Below are positions 9,652 to 19,694 of a stretch of 64,000 nucleotides of DNA, one piece after another (within the stretch, counting starts at the first letter, position 1; the number at the start of each line of letters is the position of its first letter). The notes under the pieces were generated by a model. That model saw only the letters and a program-made list of their open reading frames with translations. It was not told where the DNA came from and ran no database searches. The stretch lies in assembly GCA_020639235.1 (NCBI GenBank), contig JACKHC010000001.1, forward strand, positions 248,001-312,000. The letters are read 5' to 3'. Source of the DNA: Phycisphaeraceae bacterium. Lineage in GTDB: Bacteria; Planctomycetota; Phycisphaerae; Phycisphaerales; UBA1924. A program made the position numbers and the translations under genes.

Positions 9652-9819
9652 CCTGATTCGGGGATGCCGCGGGTTATCGGGACGCGCAAATCCTGCGATT
9701 GTTGCAATCCGCACGCCGGGGTCCTCGGGCGCGCTGATCGTGGCCGTCGGACCGTCCGATGAATCTGAGTGTGGGAGGTGTCCAAGTTGACACCCAAACC
9801 CCGCGCCGGAGATCGACTC

Positions 9820-10116
9820 ATGCGATTCAAGCCGAAACGCGCCCGCAACAACGCCCCCTCGGACACGCAGACGCTCGAGAGTGACCGCGAGGCGCTCCCG
9901 TTCCCGGAGGGCGGCGTGTTCAGCGCCAAGACATCGCCGACGCGCCCCGGCAAGACCGGCGTCAGAAAGTCGACCGATCCCACGATCGACGAACTCGATC
10001 AACTCTTCAGCGAGATCAGGTCCGGCCTCGACGATCTGGGCGACCTGCTCGATCAGCCGTTCAAGCTGCACGCGCCCGACGACTCCGACGACTCGGGCCC
10101 CCGCCGCGCCGCCTGA
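9820..10116 (+). CDS. Small hypothetical protein with basic N-terminus and acidic C-terminus
   Basis: ATG at 9820 has CGGAGA about 8 bases upstream; a longer GTG-started frame from 9769 lacks a comparable site. The 98-residue product starts MRFKPKRARNN and ends in an acidic amphipathic stretch (DELDQLFSEIRSGLDDLGDLLD) then DDSDDSG. No family is recognised and there is no signal or membrane segment. About 170 bp upstream and 100 bp downstream hold no other gene. Existence is supported by codon pattern only. Confidence 0.5.
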   Translation: MRFKPKRARNNAPSDTQTLESDREALPFPEGGVFSAKTSPTRPGKTGVRKSTDPTIDELDQLFSEIRSGLDDLGDLLDQPFKLHAPDDSDDSGPRRAA

Positions 10117-10214
10117 GCAGGATCAACGCCCACTCCGCAACCCGCGCGCACGCCACGCGACACGCGCGACCCGCCCTCATCCGGCGAGCGGCATGACGCG
10201 AGCCGTCCGAAGTC

Positions 10215-10724
10215 TCAGAAAATCATCGGCAGGCCCATGCACCGGCGCCAGGTGCTGATCTGGCCGAGATGGCCGAACGGATGGCCCGTGAGCATGAACG
10301 CCGCCATCGCGCCCTTGGTCTTCATCACATCGCCCATCATGCCCTCGGGCATCGGCGCATCGAGCGCCGCGGGCGTCGCCTCGGCGAACGCGCGCATCGC
10401 GGTCTCCTGGCGCTCCTTGAATCGGGCGAGCAGATCGTCCTTCCTGCCGTAGCGCTTCCCCGCCGGGTCGGCCTCGCTCTTGGCGCCGAACTCGTAGAGC
10501 TCCTTCCACTTCGCGTCGTTCTTGAATAAGTCCTTCCGCCCCAGCACATCGCAGCACATGTCCGCGTACAGCGCCATGTGCCCGTAGTTGTACGCGGGCG
10601 AGTTGCAGTTGACACCCTCGGGCACCACGCCGAACTGCTCGGCGGGGATGTCCTTGACGAGCATGTCCGAGTACATCAGCACGAGCCGGGCGGATGGAAG
10701 AACGATCTCGGGAAGTGCGGGCAC
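10215..10724 (-). CDS. DinB-superfamily protein (DUF1993/DUF1569-like)
   Basis: GTG at 10724 is preceded by AGGAGA. The 169-residue protein is a probable four-helix bundle with two histidine-bearing motifs, SPAYNYGHMALYAD and GHPFGHLGQISTWRR, arranged as in DinB-like metal-dependent proteins, where the histidines bind a divalent metal. Members act as thiol S-transferases or have unknown function. The Arg-rich end RRCMGLPMIF is typical of small stand-alone DinB-like proteins. It is divergent from the large membrane gene at 10888 and has no obvious partner. Confidence 0.7.
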   Translation of the reverse strand: MPALPEIVLPSARLVLMYSDMLVKDIPAEQFGVVPEGVNCNSPAYNYGHMALYADMCCDVLGRKDLFKNDAKWKELYEFGAKSEADPAGKRYGRKDDLLARFKERQETAMRAFAEATPAALDAPMPEGMMGDVMKTKGAMAAFMLTGHPFGHLGQISTWRRCMGLPMIF

Positions 10725-10887
10725 TGAAATCTCCTCTCGTGTGTGTCAGATATCCCGGCATTGCCGCCGACGGCGCGCCGGCCACGAGCCCGATGGTACG
10801 CGCCGGGGCGGCATGAAGCGCCGACCGCCGTTCCGGGAGAAAGTGCGAGGTGGGAATACAGGGCGGGGCAGAGGTATAGAATCGGGC

Positions 10888-13317
10888 ATGAGCCGGGTTT
10901 ATTCGGTGGCATCTCGGGCGTCGCGCCGGATTCTCATCCGCAACGCCGTTTCCCTCACAGGTCCGGCGCTGGCGATCGGCGCGGGCGTCGCGCTTCTGGC
11001 AACACTCATCGATCGCCTCATCGGCCCCGGGCTCGCATGGTGGATGATCCTCGCGCCCGCGAGCCTGATCCCCGCGATGATCGCCTCGCTTCTGGCCTGG
11101 CGTCGACGCGGCTCACGCCTCGGTGCGCTGGCGTCCGTGGATGCATCGCTCCGCCTCGAGGACCGCCTCGGGAGCGCCGCCTCGTTCACAGAAAGACGCG
11201 ACGACAACCCCTTCGCACAGCTCGCGATCGACGAGGGCGAGCGCACCGCGGGCGATGTGCGTGTGGACCGCGCTATCCCCATCCGCTTCGACAACTCCTG
11301 GTTCGCCGCCGGCTTGATGCTTCTCGTGGCGCTCGGCGCGCTGCTGTTCGTCGAGCCGATGCACCTCCTGCGCGACAACGCGGCACACGAAGCGAATATC
11401 CACCGCATCGCCCAGCAGGAGCAGGCCGCCGACGAGATCGACGAAGTCGCCGGCGCGCTCGAGCAACTCTCGACCGATGGCGACGCGGCCCTCGCCGACA
11501 CACCGGGCGCTCAGGATGCGCTGGCGGAACTCGAGAAACTCCGCGAAGAACTGGCGCGGGGCGAGACGGACGCCGACGAGGCACGCTCGCAGGCCGCCGA
11601 GTCGCTCAACGACTTGGCGCAGGGGCTGGAACAATCGGCGCAGGAGTCGCGGGCCGCCGACGACGCGGTGCGCGAGATGTTCTCGCAGCTCCCGCCCAAG
11701 GACACACCGAGCGGGGCGAGCGAGCGCCTGGCCGATGCGCTGCGATCGGGCGATCTCGACGGCGCGCTCGAGGCACTCAACGAACTGGAACAACAGGCCG
11801 GCGACCTCCCGCCCGAGCAGCGCGAAGACATCGCGCGCGACCTGCGCGCCCTCGCCGATGACCTCGAAGAACTCACAGCCCAGCAACAGAACGAGCAACA
11901 ACCACTCGACGACATCGAGCCCGCGCCCGACGAGACGGGCCTCACGCCGCAGGAGCGCGACGAACTCCGCGACATGGGCGATGCGCAGCAGATCGAAGAG
12001 GCCCTGCGCCAGCGCGGATTCGATCAGGAACCGGCGCGACAACTCGCCGAGCAACTGGAGCAGGAGCACAAGGACCAGCAGGCGCAGAAGCAGGCCGAGC
12101 AGCGCACCCGCGACCTGAGCGACGCCGCCCGCGACGCCGCCGACGACATCGAGCAGAAGCCAAAGAACGACTCATCCAACAACAATCAATCTCAGAACGG
12201 CGATCAGCCGAAACAGCAGGGCGACCAACAAGGCGACAACAAGCAACAACAAGACGGCGGCTCCAAGCCCGACGACCGCAAACAAGGCACGGGCGAGTCG
12301 CCCGATCCCAACGCCCCCGGCGCACCGACGCCCGCCGAGACGCCAGCGAAACAGGAAACGCAAGGCGGCAAGCCGCAGCCGCAACAACAGGGCGAACCGA
12401 GCCAGGGCCAACCCCAGCAGCAACAGCCCGGCCAGCAACAACCGACGCAAGGAAGCGATCCCTCGCAGCAGGGCGATCAGCCCGCCAATCAGCAAGGCGA
12501 CAAGCCGGGCGATCAACCCGGTGCGCAACCGAACAGCGAGCAGGGATCGCCCACCGACTCGCAACAACCGGGACAACAGCAACCGGGCGCGAAGGACGGC
12601 GCGCAACCGGGCCAGGGCGACCCCGCGCAGTCCACCGACTCGCAATCCCCCGGCGACGGCTCGCAGCAGGGTGAACAGAACTCCGATCAGACCGCCACGG
12701 GCACTTCATCCGAGACCAGCGCCGAGCGCGATCCCAACCAGGGCGCCGGGCAAGGCGGCGACAAGGGCGGCACCGGCGTCCAACGTCTGCGCGAGCAACT
12801 CGAAGAAATCCGCGACGAAGCCCGACGCGCCAAACAGAACCAACAGCGCGCCGACGACATCCGCGACCGCGCCCGCGAACTGCTCGACGGCATGAGCGAC
12901 GACGAGCGCCAGCGCATGCTCGACTGGGCCGAACAACTGGCACGTGAGAACAACGCGCCACCGGACGACTCGTTCGCCGCCCAATCGCGGGACCGCCCGC
13001 CGATCGACGCCTCCAACACGTCGCCGATGGATATCCGGCGCAATGCCGATGACGGGCGCGTGGTGGGCGAGTTCGACGACCCCAACTCGCGCACCGGTGC
13101 GGGCGATGTCTCCGATCGCGCACCGACACCCGCCGAGATCCGCAAGGCGCTCGAGGGCCTGGACCAACTCGTCGAGGACCGCGCCGTGCCGCGGAGCCGC
13201 CAGAGCGTGATCGAGCGGTACTTCCGCAAGGCGCTGGAGCGCGCCGAGAAAGAACAAGCAGAGCAGCCCGCCGAATCGTCGCCGCCGCCCGCCCCCGCCA
13301 AGGACGCAGACGGTTGA
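10888..13317 (+). CDS. Large membrane-anchored coiled-coil protein with Gln/Pro/Gly-rich linker (DUF4175-like)
   Basis: The 809-residue product has membrane segments near residues 23-43, 50-70 and 138-156, then a long acidic Ala/Glu/Gln coiled-coil region (to about 420), a low-complexity Gln/Pro/Gly/Asp linker (about 421-625), and a C-terminal helical region with QRMLDWAEQLAREN. The layout resembles DUF4175-type proteins that accompany von Willebrand A proteins in planctomycetes and proteobacteria. The next gene, 31 bp downstream, encodes such a vWA protein, so a membrane complex is likely. ATG at 10888 (MSRVYSVASRASRR) is chosen since the preceding extension lacks coding features. Confidence 0.7.
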   Translation: MSRVYSVASRASRRILIRNAVSLTGPALAIGAGVALLATLIDRLIGPGLAWWMILAPASLIPAMIASLLAWRRRGSRLGALASVDASLRLEDRLGSAASFTERRDDNPFAQLAIDEGERTAGDVRVDRAIPIRFDNSWFAAGLMLLVALGALLFVEPMHLLRDNAAHEANIHRIAQQEQAADEIDEVAGALEQLSTDGDAALADTPGAQDALAELEKLREELARGETDADEARSQAAESLNDLAQGLEQSAQESRAADDAVREMFSQLPPKDTPSGASERLADALRSGDLDGALEALNELEQQAGDLPPEQREDIARDLRALADDLEELTAQQQNEQQPLDDIEPAPDETGLTPQERDELRDMGDAQQIEEALRQRGFDQEPARQLAEQLEQEHKDQQAQKQAEQRTRDLSDAARDAADDIEQKPKNDSSNNNQSQNGDQPKQQGDQQGDNKQQQDGGSKPDDRKQGTGESPDPNAPGAPTPAETPAKQETQGGKPQPQQQGEPSQGQPQQQQPGQQQPTQGSDPSQQGDQPANQQGDKPGDQPGAQPNSEQGSPTDSQQPGQQQPGAKDGAQPGQGDPAQSTDSQSPGDGSQQGEQNSDQTATGTSSETSAERDPNQGAGQGGDKGGTGVQRLREQLEEIRDEARRAKQNQQRADDIRDRARELLDGMSDDERQRMLDWAEQLARENNAPPDDSFAAQSRDRPPIDASNTSPMDIRRNADDGRVVGEFDDPNSRTGAGDVSDRAPTPAEIRKALEGLDQLVEDRAVPRSRQSVIERYFRKALERAEKEQAEQPAESSPPPAPAKDADG

Positions 13318-13348
13318 GGGCGCGCCGCCGCCGTAGACTCATCCTGTT

Positions 13349-16300
13349 GTGGGCATGACCTTCGCCAACCCGATCTGGTTGCTCGCGGCCCTTGTCGCGC
13401 TCCCGTGCGCCTGGACCGCGTTCCGCTGGTTCCGCTCGATGACGCGGGCCCGCGCCGCCAGCGCCGCAATCGCGCGGGCGCTGCTCATGCTGCTGCTCGC
13501 GCTCGCGCTCGCCGGCGCCGCGAGCGTGCGCGAGAGCGATCGCGTCGCCGTGATCGGCGTGGTGGATGTCTCCGACTCCGTGCGCCAGTACGCCGACGCC
13601 TTCGCCGATCTCCCCGCCGACGCGAGCGGCCGAAGAGCGCGCCTGAGCGAAGCAATCCAGGGATGGCTGGGGCGTTCGGCCGAGGACCGCAAGCCCGACG
13701 ACGCGATCGGGCTCGTGGTCTTCGCGGGTGAGCCCTCGGCCGTCACCATCCCCACCTCCGAACAATCCGTCGAGTTCCCGATGGACCGCACGCTCCGCGA
13801 CGGCACCGACATCGAGCAGTCCCTCCGTTTCGCCCAGGGCCTCTTCCCGCCCGGCGCGGCCCGGCGCGTCGTGCTCTTCTCCGACGGCCGCGCCACATCG
13901 GGCGATGCGCTGGAGGCCGCCCGCGAACTCGGCGCGCTGGGCACGCGCGTCGATGTCGTCCCGATCTCCTACGCCGTCTCCAACGAGGTCATGATCAGCG
14001 CGATCGACACGCCCCCCAACGCCGCCCCCGGCGCCAAGGTGCGCGTCCGCGTCGTGCTCGACGCGACCGACGCCTCCGCCGGCACGCTCCGCCTCACCTA
14101 CGACGGGCGCGAACTCGATATCAACGGCGCCGACCCCGGCATGGGCCGCCGCCTCACCCTCGCGCCGGGGCGCACCGTCGAGATGGTCGATGTGCAGCTC
14201 AATACCGACCGCGTCCACGCGCTCCGCGCCGTCTTCGAGCCCGACGACGCCTCGAGCGACCGCGTCGCGACCAACAACACCGCCGAGGGCTTCACCATCA
14301 CACCCGGCGAGGGCTCGGTGCTCGTCATCAACCCCGACGGCGCGCCCGACACGCTCTCGCGCACGCTCGCCGCAAAGGGCATCCGCGTCGAGACGCGCGC
14401 CCCGGTCGGCACGCCCACCGACCTCCTCCAGATGCAGGCCTTCGACCTCGTCATGCTCGAGAACATCGGCGCCTATGACATGACAACCGTTGCCCACCGC
14501 GTGCTCCGCGAGTTCGTCGAGACGCTCGGCGGCGGGCTCGTGATGATCGGCGGCGAGCGCTCCTTCGGCGCCGGCGGATGGATGGGCACCGAACTCGAAG
14601 ACATCCTCCCCGTGCGCCTCGACCTGCCCGAGCAGATGATCACACCCCAGGCCGCCGTCGCCTTCGTGCTCGACTCCTCCGGCTCGATGGGCCAGACCGT
14701 CGCCGGCACGCTCAAGTCGCAGATGCAGATCGCCACCGAGTCCGCGGCCCTGGCCATCTCCACCATGGAAGCAACCGACCTCGTCGAGGTCATCGCCTTC
14801 AACTCAACCCACACCGTCATCGTCCCGCTCGCCCGCAACGCGGACAAGGAGTCAACCGCCGGACGCGTGCGCTCCATCGCACCGGGCGGCGGCACCAACA
14901 TGTACCCCGCGCTCGCCAAGGCCGTGAGCGACCTGCGCACCGCCGACGCGAAGGTGAAGCATGTCATCCTCCTCTCCGACGGCCAATCCATGGGCGACCC
15001 CTCCGAGGGCACCGCGATCGCAGCCCTCGCGCAGGACCACGGCATCACGATCTCGACCATCGCCGTCGGCGACGGCGCCGCGCGCCAGACGCTCGCCGAC
15101 ATCGCCGGCCAGGGCGGTGGGCAGTACTACGAGGTGTTCAATGTCGATCAACTGCCCAAAATCTTCATCAAGGAGATCCTCGTCGTCCGCAAGCCGCTGA
15201 TACGCATCGGGCTCTTCGACCCCGTCGATCTGCGCTCGGGCTCGTCGCTCGTATCAGGGATCACCGGCGCGTGGCCCGCGCTGCGCGGCCTGAACCTCAC
15301 GCGCCGGCGCGACGACCCCAAGATCACCTACGCGCTGGCATCGCCCCAGGGCGAGCCGCTCATGGCGCACTGGTATGTCGGGCGCGGGCAGGTCGCGGCC
15401 TTCATGTCCGACGCCTCTCCCGACTGGGCGGCGCGATGGATCGACTGGCCCGGATACGCCGCCATGTGGACGCAGATCGCCCGCTCCGTCTCGCGCCCGT
15501 CGGGCGAGCCGGGCCTCGAACTCACCAGCGAAGTCGTCGACGGAGAACTCATCGTCCGCCTCGATGCCCTGCGCGACGACGGGCGACCGCGTGACATGCT
15601 CAGCGTGCCCGGCACCGTGTACACGCCCGACGGCACGGGCATCGACATCCGACTCAACCAGACCGGGCCGGGCGTGTACGAGACGCGCCTCCCCGCCGAC
15701 GCCTCGGGCAACTACGTCGTAGCGCTCCTCCCGAAGGAGGGCGCCACGCAACTCCCGCTTGTCATGGGCGGCGCCTCGCGCGCACTCGGGCCGGAACTCG
15801 GGCACCTCCGCTCGGACATCGCGCCGCTGCGCCAGATCGCCGAGGCGACCGGCGGGCGCGTCCTGTCGCTGCGCTCACCCGAGATCTCCGAGTTGTTCTC
15901 GCGCGATGGCGTCAAGCCGCAGCGCGCCTCCTCCCCGCTCTGGCAACTCCTGCTGATGTGGGCGCTGGCGGTGTTCCTGTTCGATGTGGGCACACGCCGC
16001 GTCGCGTGGGACCGCCTCATCACAAAGCAGGTCGCCGAGGAGATCCGGGCCCGCGCGCTCCACGCCGTCCGCGCCCGGAGCGACCAGGCCGCCACCACCG
16101 CCTCCACACTCCGGCGCGTATCCGAAGACCGTGCAGCACCGCGCGCCGGCGGCCCACCACCCCCGCCCGCCCCACTGGTGGATCGACGGCCGGGGCAGCA
16201 ACCCATCGATGACGACGCCGTTCGCGCCGCGGCCCGCGCCAAGCAGGAAGACGAACGAAAGGCCGCCGCCCGACAGCGCATGCTCGGACGCCTCAGCGGC

Positions 16301-16453
16301 ACGCAACCTGCCCCGACCCGCCCATCGACGCCCGATCAGAAGCCCCCCACCGACGCCAAGCCCGAACAGGACACCACATCCGGCCTCCTCCGCGCCAAGA
16401 AGCGCGCCCGCCAGCGCATGGAACAGGACGATGCGCCCCCCGACGACCGCTAG
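13349..16453 (+). CDS. Membrane protein with two von Willebrand factor A domains and a glutamine-amidotransferase-like fold
   Basis: GTG at 13349 (or ATG at 13355) starts a 1034-residue protein. Residues 8-55 are two membrane helices of BatA type. A first vWA domain has a degenerate metal site DVSDS (73-77). A beta-rich region and a GATase1-like segment (GSVLVINPDG) follow. The second vWA domain has a canonical MIDAS DSSGSMG (442-448) with GGGTNMYPAL. A beta-sandwich and a membrane helix near 865-881 precede a basic Pro-rich tail. Such proteins are thought to be chaperone-like or sensor complexes at the membrane. It pairs with the upstream DUF4175-like gene; no MoxR ATPase is nearby. Confidence 0.75.
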   Translation: MGMTFANPIWLLAALVALPCAWTAFRWFRSMTRARAASAAIARALLMLLLALALAGAASVRESDRVAVIGVVDVSDSVRQYADAFADLPADASGRRARLSEAIQGWLGRSAEDRKPDDAIGLVVFAGEPSAVTIPTSEQSVEFPMDRTLRDGTDIEQSLRFAQGLFPPGAARRVVLFSDGRATSGDALEAARELGALGTRVDVVPISYAVSNEVMISAIDTPPNAAPGAKVRVRVVLDATDASAGTLRLTYDGRELDINGADPGMGRRLTLAPGRTVEMVDVQLNTDRVHALRAVFEPDDASSDRVATNNTAEGFTITPGEGSVLVINPDGAPDTLSRTLAAKGIRVETRAPVGTPTDLLQMQAFDLVMLENIGAYDMTTVAHRVLREFVETLGGGLVMIGGERSFGAGGWMGTELEDILPVRLDLPEQMITPQAAVAFVLDSSGSMGQTVAGTLKSQMQIATESAALAISTMEATDLVEVIAFNSTHTVIVPLARNADKESTAGRVRSIAPGGGTNMYPALAKAVSDLRTADAKVKHVILLSDGQSMGDPSEGTAIAALAQDHGITISTIAVGDGAARQTLADIAGQGGGQYYEVFNVDQLPKIFIKEILVVRKPLIRIGLFDPVDLRSGSSLVSGITGAWPALRGLNLTRRRDDPKITYALASPQGEPLMAHWYVGRGQVAAFMSDASPDWAARWIDWPGYAAMWTQIARSVSRPSGEPGLELTSEVVDGELIVRLDALRDDGRPRDMLSVPGTVYTPDGTGIDIRLNQTGPGVYETRLPADASGNYVVALLPKEGATQLPLVMGGASRALGPELGHLRSDIAPLRQIAEATGGRVLSLRSPEISELFSRDGVKPQRASSPLWQLLLMWALAVFLFDVGTRRVAWDRLITKQVAEEIRARALHAVRARSDQAATTASTLRRVSEDRAAPRAGGPPPPPAPLVDRRPGQQPIDDDAVRAAARAKQEDERKAAARQRMLGRLSGTQPAPTRPSTPDQKPPTDAKPEQDTTSGLLRAKKRARQRMEQDDAPPDDR

Positions 16454-16520
16454 GCTCCCAATCCCACGCGACCACACCCGCCGGCGGTGATACCCTTGTG
16501 GCACGCAATCGGGGAATCAC

Positions 16521-17099
16521 TTGGAACGAGCGGAGTTCGAACAACTCGCGATCGAGCAGATGGACGCCGTCTACCGGATGGCGCTCCAGCTGGCCAGGCA
16601 CCCCGACGAGGCATCGGACCTCGTGCAGGAGACATACCTCCGCGCGATCCGCGCCTCATCCCGGTTCGAGGAACGCGGCGGGGGCATCCGATCCTGGCTC
16701 TTCACCATCCTCCACAATGTCTTCTATTCGAGGGTCGATAAGAAAAAGCGCGCCCCGGCCCTCGTCGACGAGTTCTTCGAGGCCGACCAGACCGAACGCC
16801 CGCCGGACGAAGCCCCGCCCGCGTGGGACCTCGCGACCCTCGACTGGGACCATGTCGACGGACGCCTCAAAAAAGCGATCGACGCCCTGCCCGAGGACCA
16901 GCGCGAGCCGCTCCTGCTCTGGGGTGTGGGGGGTATGAAGTACCGCGAGATCGCCGAGATTATGAATGTGCCGATCGGGACGGTCATGAGCCGATTGCAC
17001 CGGGCAAGGGCGACTTTGGCAAAAGAGCTGGAAGAATTCACTCGCGAGATCGGTTGGCACGGGGCGACCCACGCCGCAGGAACCCAAGATGACGGATGA
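16521..17099 (+). CDS. ECF (sigma-70 family) RNA polymerase sigma factor
   Basis: The start appears to be TTG at 16521, with GGGGAA just upstream. The 192-residue protein has sigma region 2 (ARHPDEASDLVQETYLRA, then FEERGGGIRSWLFTILHN) and region 4 (LPEDQREPLLLWGVGGMKYREIA followed by GTVMSRLHRARATL), the minimal ECF layout. A 25-residue acidic linker separates them. It overlaps by 11 bases a gene for a single-pass membrane protein that probably acts as its anti-sigma factor. Its regulon is unknown; autoregulation of this run of envelope genes is plausible. Confidence 0.88.
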   Translation: MERAEFEQLAIEQMDAVYRMALQLARHPDEASDLVQETYLRAIRASSRFEERGGGIRSWLFTILHNVFYSRVDKKKRAPALVDEFFEADQTERPPDEAPPAWDLATLDWDHVDGRLKKAIDALPEDQREPLLLWGVGGMKYREIAEIMNVPIGTVMSRLHRARATLAKELEEFTREIGWHGATHAAGTQDDG

Positions 17100-17991
17100 T
17101 CGGACCTTCCATCCCGACCCGAACACCCCCCCCGCCCGACTCGACCCGGAGTCGATGAGCCGGCCGGAGTTGATTCGCGCCGCCGCCGACGGCGAAGCCC
17201 CGATGAACCGCATCGAGAACGTTGATCGCGCGCGCGTGGAGTTCGAGCGTTCGCTGCGCGCCGCGGTCGATCGGGTCTCGCCCGACGCCAAGGCCCCCGC
17301 CCACCTCCGCGCCTCGATCGAGCGGATGTTCCGCGAGCATTCCGGCGCCGGGGTCGTCACGCCCGCTTCGGGCGCCGGCACGCGCTCTCGCTCATTCTGG
17401 AACCGCTCGGTCGGCCTGCTCGGGGTCGCGGCCGTGCTCGCGCTCTGCGCCGCGGTCGTCGTCATGTCGCTGCGAAGCGGGCCCGCTCCCTTCGGCGGGC
17501 ATCAGGGCGCCATCAGAACCGCATCATTCATCCAGAGCGAGTCGGACGACTGCTCCGAACTCAACGACCACTTCAACGCCAAGTTCCGCGCCCGCTCCCG
17601 AGAAGAGGCCCAGCGCCTGGCGCAGTCCATCTTCGAGAAAGTTCCCGACGCCCTGCTGCGCACCGACGATGCGCTCATCTCGATGGGCTATGAGTTCGCC
17701 GGCTTCGGACGCTGCGCCGTGCCGGGGCCCGGCAGGTCCGGGCACCTCATTTACCACCCGGACTCGAACCCCGCCGAGGCGCTCAGTCTCTTTATCCAGG
17801 AGGATGTCGTCCCGATCGGGATCGATCAGTCCTGCTGCTACCGCATGCCGCTCGTCGATACCACCGATAACCGCGTGCTCGTGTGGCGCGAGGGCGGCTT
17901 CGTCTACTACCTCTACTCGCACAATCCCCAGGCGATCGAGACGGCCCGATCGATCTTCCACGCGCCCAAACACGAAGCCGTCATCCGCTAA
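17089..17991 (+). CDS. Putative membrane-anchored anti-sigma factor
   Basis: The 300-residue protein has a cytoplasmic N-terminal helical part of about 100 residues (RPELIRAAADGEAP, then APAHLRASIERMFREH), a single membrane helix (VGLLGVAAVLALCAAVVVM, about 105-127) and a periplasmic domain containing two Cys-rich spots (ESDDCSELNDHF and SCCYRMP). It overlaps the ECF sigma gene by 11 bases. The classical zinc motif HxxxCxxC is not visible, so binding to the sigma factor is inferred from topology and position. The periplasmic part may sense the signal. Confidence 0.6.
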   Translation: MTDDRTFHPDPNTPPARLDPESMSRPELIRAAADGEAPMNRIENVDRARVEFERSLRAAVDRVSPDAKAPAHLRASIERMFREHSGAGVVTPASGAGTRSRSFWNRSVGLLGVAAVLALCAAVVVMSLRSGPAPFGGHQGAIRTASFIQSESDDCSELNDHFNAKFRARSREEAQRLAQSIFEKVPDALLRTDDALISMGYEFAGFGRCAVPGPGRSGHLIYHPDSNPAEALSLFIQEDVVPIGIDQSCCYRMPLVDTTDNRVLVWREGGFVYYLYSHNPQAIETARSIFHAPKHEAVIR

Positions 17992-18070
17992 CGCGAATCT
18001 CACCGACCTTCCGTGTCCGATCGGCGTAGAATCCCCATCCGGGTCGCACGACTCAGGAAGGGGAGCACCG

Positions 18071-19687
18071 ATGCCGATTTCCCGCACCTCGACTCTTCGC
18101 CCGTCCATCGCCCTGCTGCTGATCGCCGCGGCCGTGGCCATGCCCGCCTCCGAAGCCGCCGCCCAGAACGCCCTCCGCGTCAACAACGGCAGCGCCCTGG
18201 ACGCCAACCTCCGCGTCGGCTCCGGCGGACGCAATATCAGACCCCGCTCCTTCTCCGACGAACTCAACTTCCGCAACGCAATCGTCACCGGAAACGTCGC
18301 CGGCGGCATGGGCTTCAGAGGCGATGTCGGCTACACCGCGCCCCTCGACTTCCGCGGCGACACCGGGAGCGGCGATCAGTTCGGATACCGCGCCGACGCC
18401 TTCTACTCCGGGCTCGCCACCCGCAACATCCGCGGCATCGACGCCCTGCGAACACAACTCCAGTTCACGACCTTCGGGCAGACCTCCGGCGTCGCCGGCC
18501 CGCTCATCATCAACCGCCCCGACACCGGCGTCGGCGCGTCGGGGTTCAACACCGCCGGCGCCCAACCCCTTTCGCTCAACATCGACCAGTTCGATAACGG
18601 CTCCATGCGCTCCATCTCCGCGATGCGCGTCCAGACGGCCCTCGGACCCGAACTCCTCGCGCGACTCATCAACGATCAGGGCGACAAGCGCGTCGTCACC
18701 GGCTCGGAGATCGAAGGCATCCGCCTCCGCCCCGACACCACCGAGGCCATGCCCGAACCGCCGCCCACCCGGATCGACAGAGCTAACCCCAACGCCGAAC
18801 CGGTCGGCTCCAATCTCTCGCCCCACGCCGTCATGCTCGAGTCGCTCCGGCGCGAGACCGATCGCGCCGGTGCACGCTTGCGCGGCGTACCGGGCGATAC
18901 CGACCAGCCTGAAGAACTCCGGCCCCCCACCCCCGAAGGCACGAGCACCGTCCCCGATCTACTCAACCCGCCCGCGCCCCCGCCCACAATCGAAGAGATG
19001 CTCGAGATGATGCGCGGCGAACTGGGCGACTCCGTCATGCCCGACGAAGCCCCCGAGACCGAAAGCGACTCCAATCCCCTCCCGTCGCCGCTCGATGCCG
19101 CCCGCAATCAACTCCTCTCGGCGCGTCAGCAGCAACTCAGAGAACTCGAGAGCGCCCTGTTCAAGATCGGCGAAGAACTCGACCCCCAACCATTCGTCAA
19201 CAAGGGTGAAGTCGGAGGTGATCGCTACCTCTCCAACATGATGCGCGGGCAGGAACTCCTCGAAGAGGGACATTGGTTCGATGCCGAGGAACGCTTCACC
19301 ATGGCGCTCGCGTCGCGCCCGGGCGACTCCATGGCCGCCGCCGGTCGAATCCACGCGCAGATCGGCGCGGGCATGTTCCGCTCCGCCGCCATTAACATCC
19401 GCAACCTCTACCGCGCCTACCCCGAACTCATCCCCGTGCGCTTCGAATCCAACCTGCTTCCCTCCGGCGATCGCCTCGAACTCCTCAAACGCCAGCTCGC
19501 CGAGCGTTCAAGACTCGACACCGCCTTCGCCGTCGACGCGTCCATCGTGATGGCCTACCTCGGGCACCAGATCGCCGACTACACGCTCCGCGACGCCGGC
19601 TTCGCGCGGATCAACGAGATCAACCAGTCCATCGGTGCCGAGAGCGATCCCCTCATCCTCCTCCTGGAACGAGTCTGGACCCGCTGA
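18071..19687 (+). CDS. Secreted protein with C-terminal TPR-like region
   Basis: ATG at 18071 has AGGAAGGGGAG directly upstream. The 538-residue product has a signal peptide cleaved near residue 32 (ASEAAAQ), a Gly/Asn/Phe-rich beta-like region, a Pro-rich linker, then a helical C-terminal part (LLEEGHWFDAEERFTMALAS) that looks like tetratricopeptide repeats. No known family is recognised. It lies between the anti-sigma gene and a PP2C phosphatase on the same strand, so it may belong to the same envelope-sensing group. Periplasmic or outer-membrane-associated location is likely. Confidence 0.6.
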   Translation: MPISRTSTLRPSIALLLIAAAVAMPASEAAAQNALRVNNGSALDANLRVGSGGRNIRPRSFSDELNFRNAIVTGNVAGGMGFRGDVGYTAPLDFRGDTGSGDQFGYRADAFYSGLATRNIRGIDALRTQLQFTTFGQTSGVAGPLIINRPDTGVGASGFNTAGAQPLSLNIDQFDNGSMRSISAMRVQTALGPELLARLINDQGDKRVVTGSEIEGIRLRPDTTEAMPEPPPTRIDRANPNAEPVGSNLSPHAVMLESLRRETDRAGARLRGVPGDTDQPEELRPPTPEGTSTVPDLLNPPAPPPTIEEMLEMMRGELGDSVMPDEAPETESDSNPLPSPLDAARNQLLSARQQQLRELESALFKIGEELDPQPFVNKGEVGGDRYLSNMMRGQELLEEGHWFDAEERFTMALASRPGDSMAAAGRIHAQIGAGMFRSAAINIRNLYRAYPELIPVRFESNLLPSGDRLELLKRQLAERSRLDTAFAVDASIVMAYLGHQIADYTLRDAGFARINEINQSIGAESDPLILLLERVWTR

Positions 19688-19694
19688 CCCCCGC

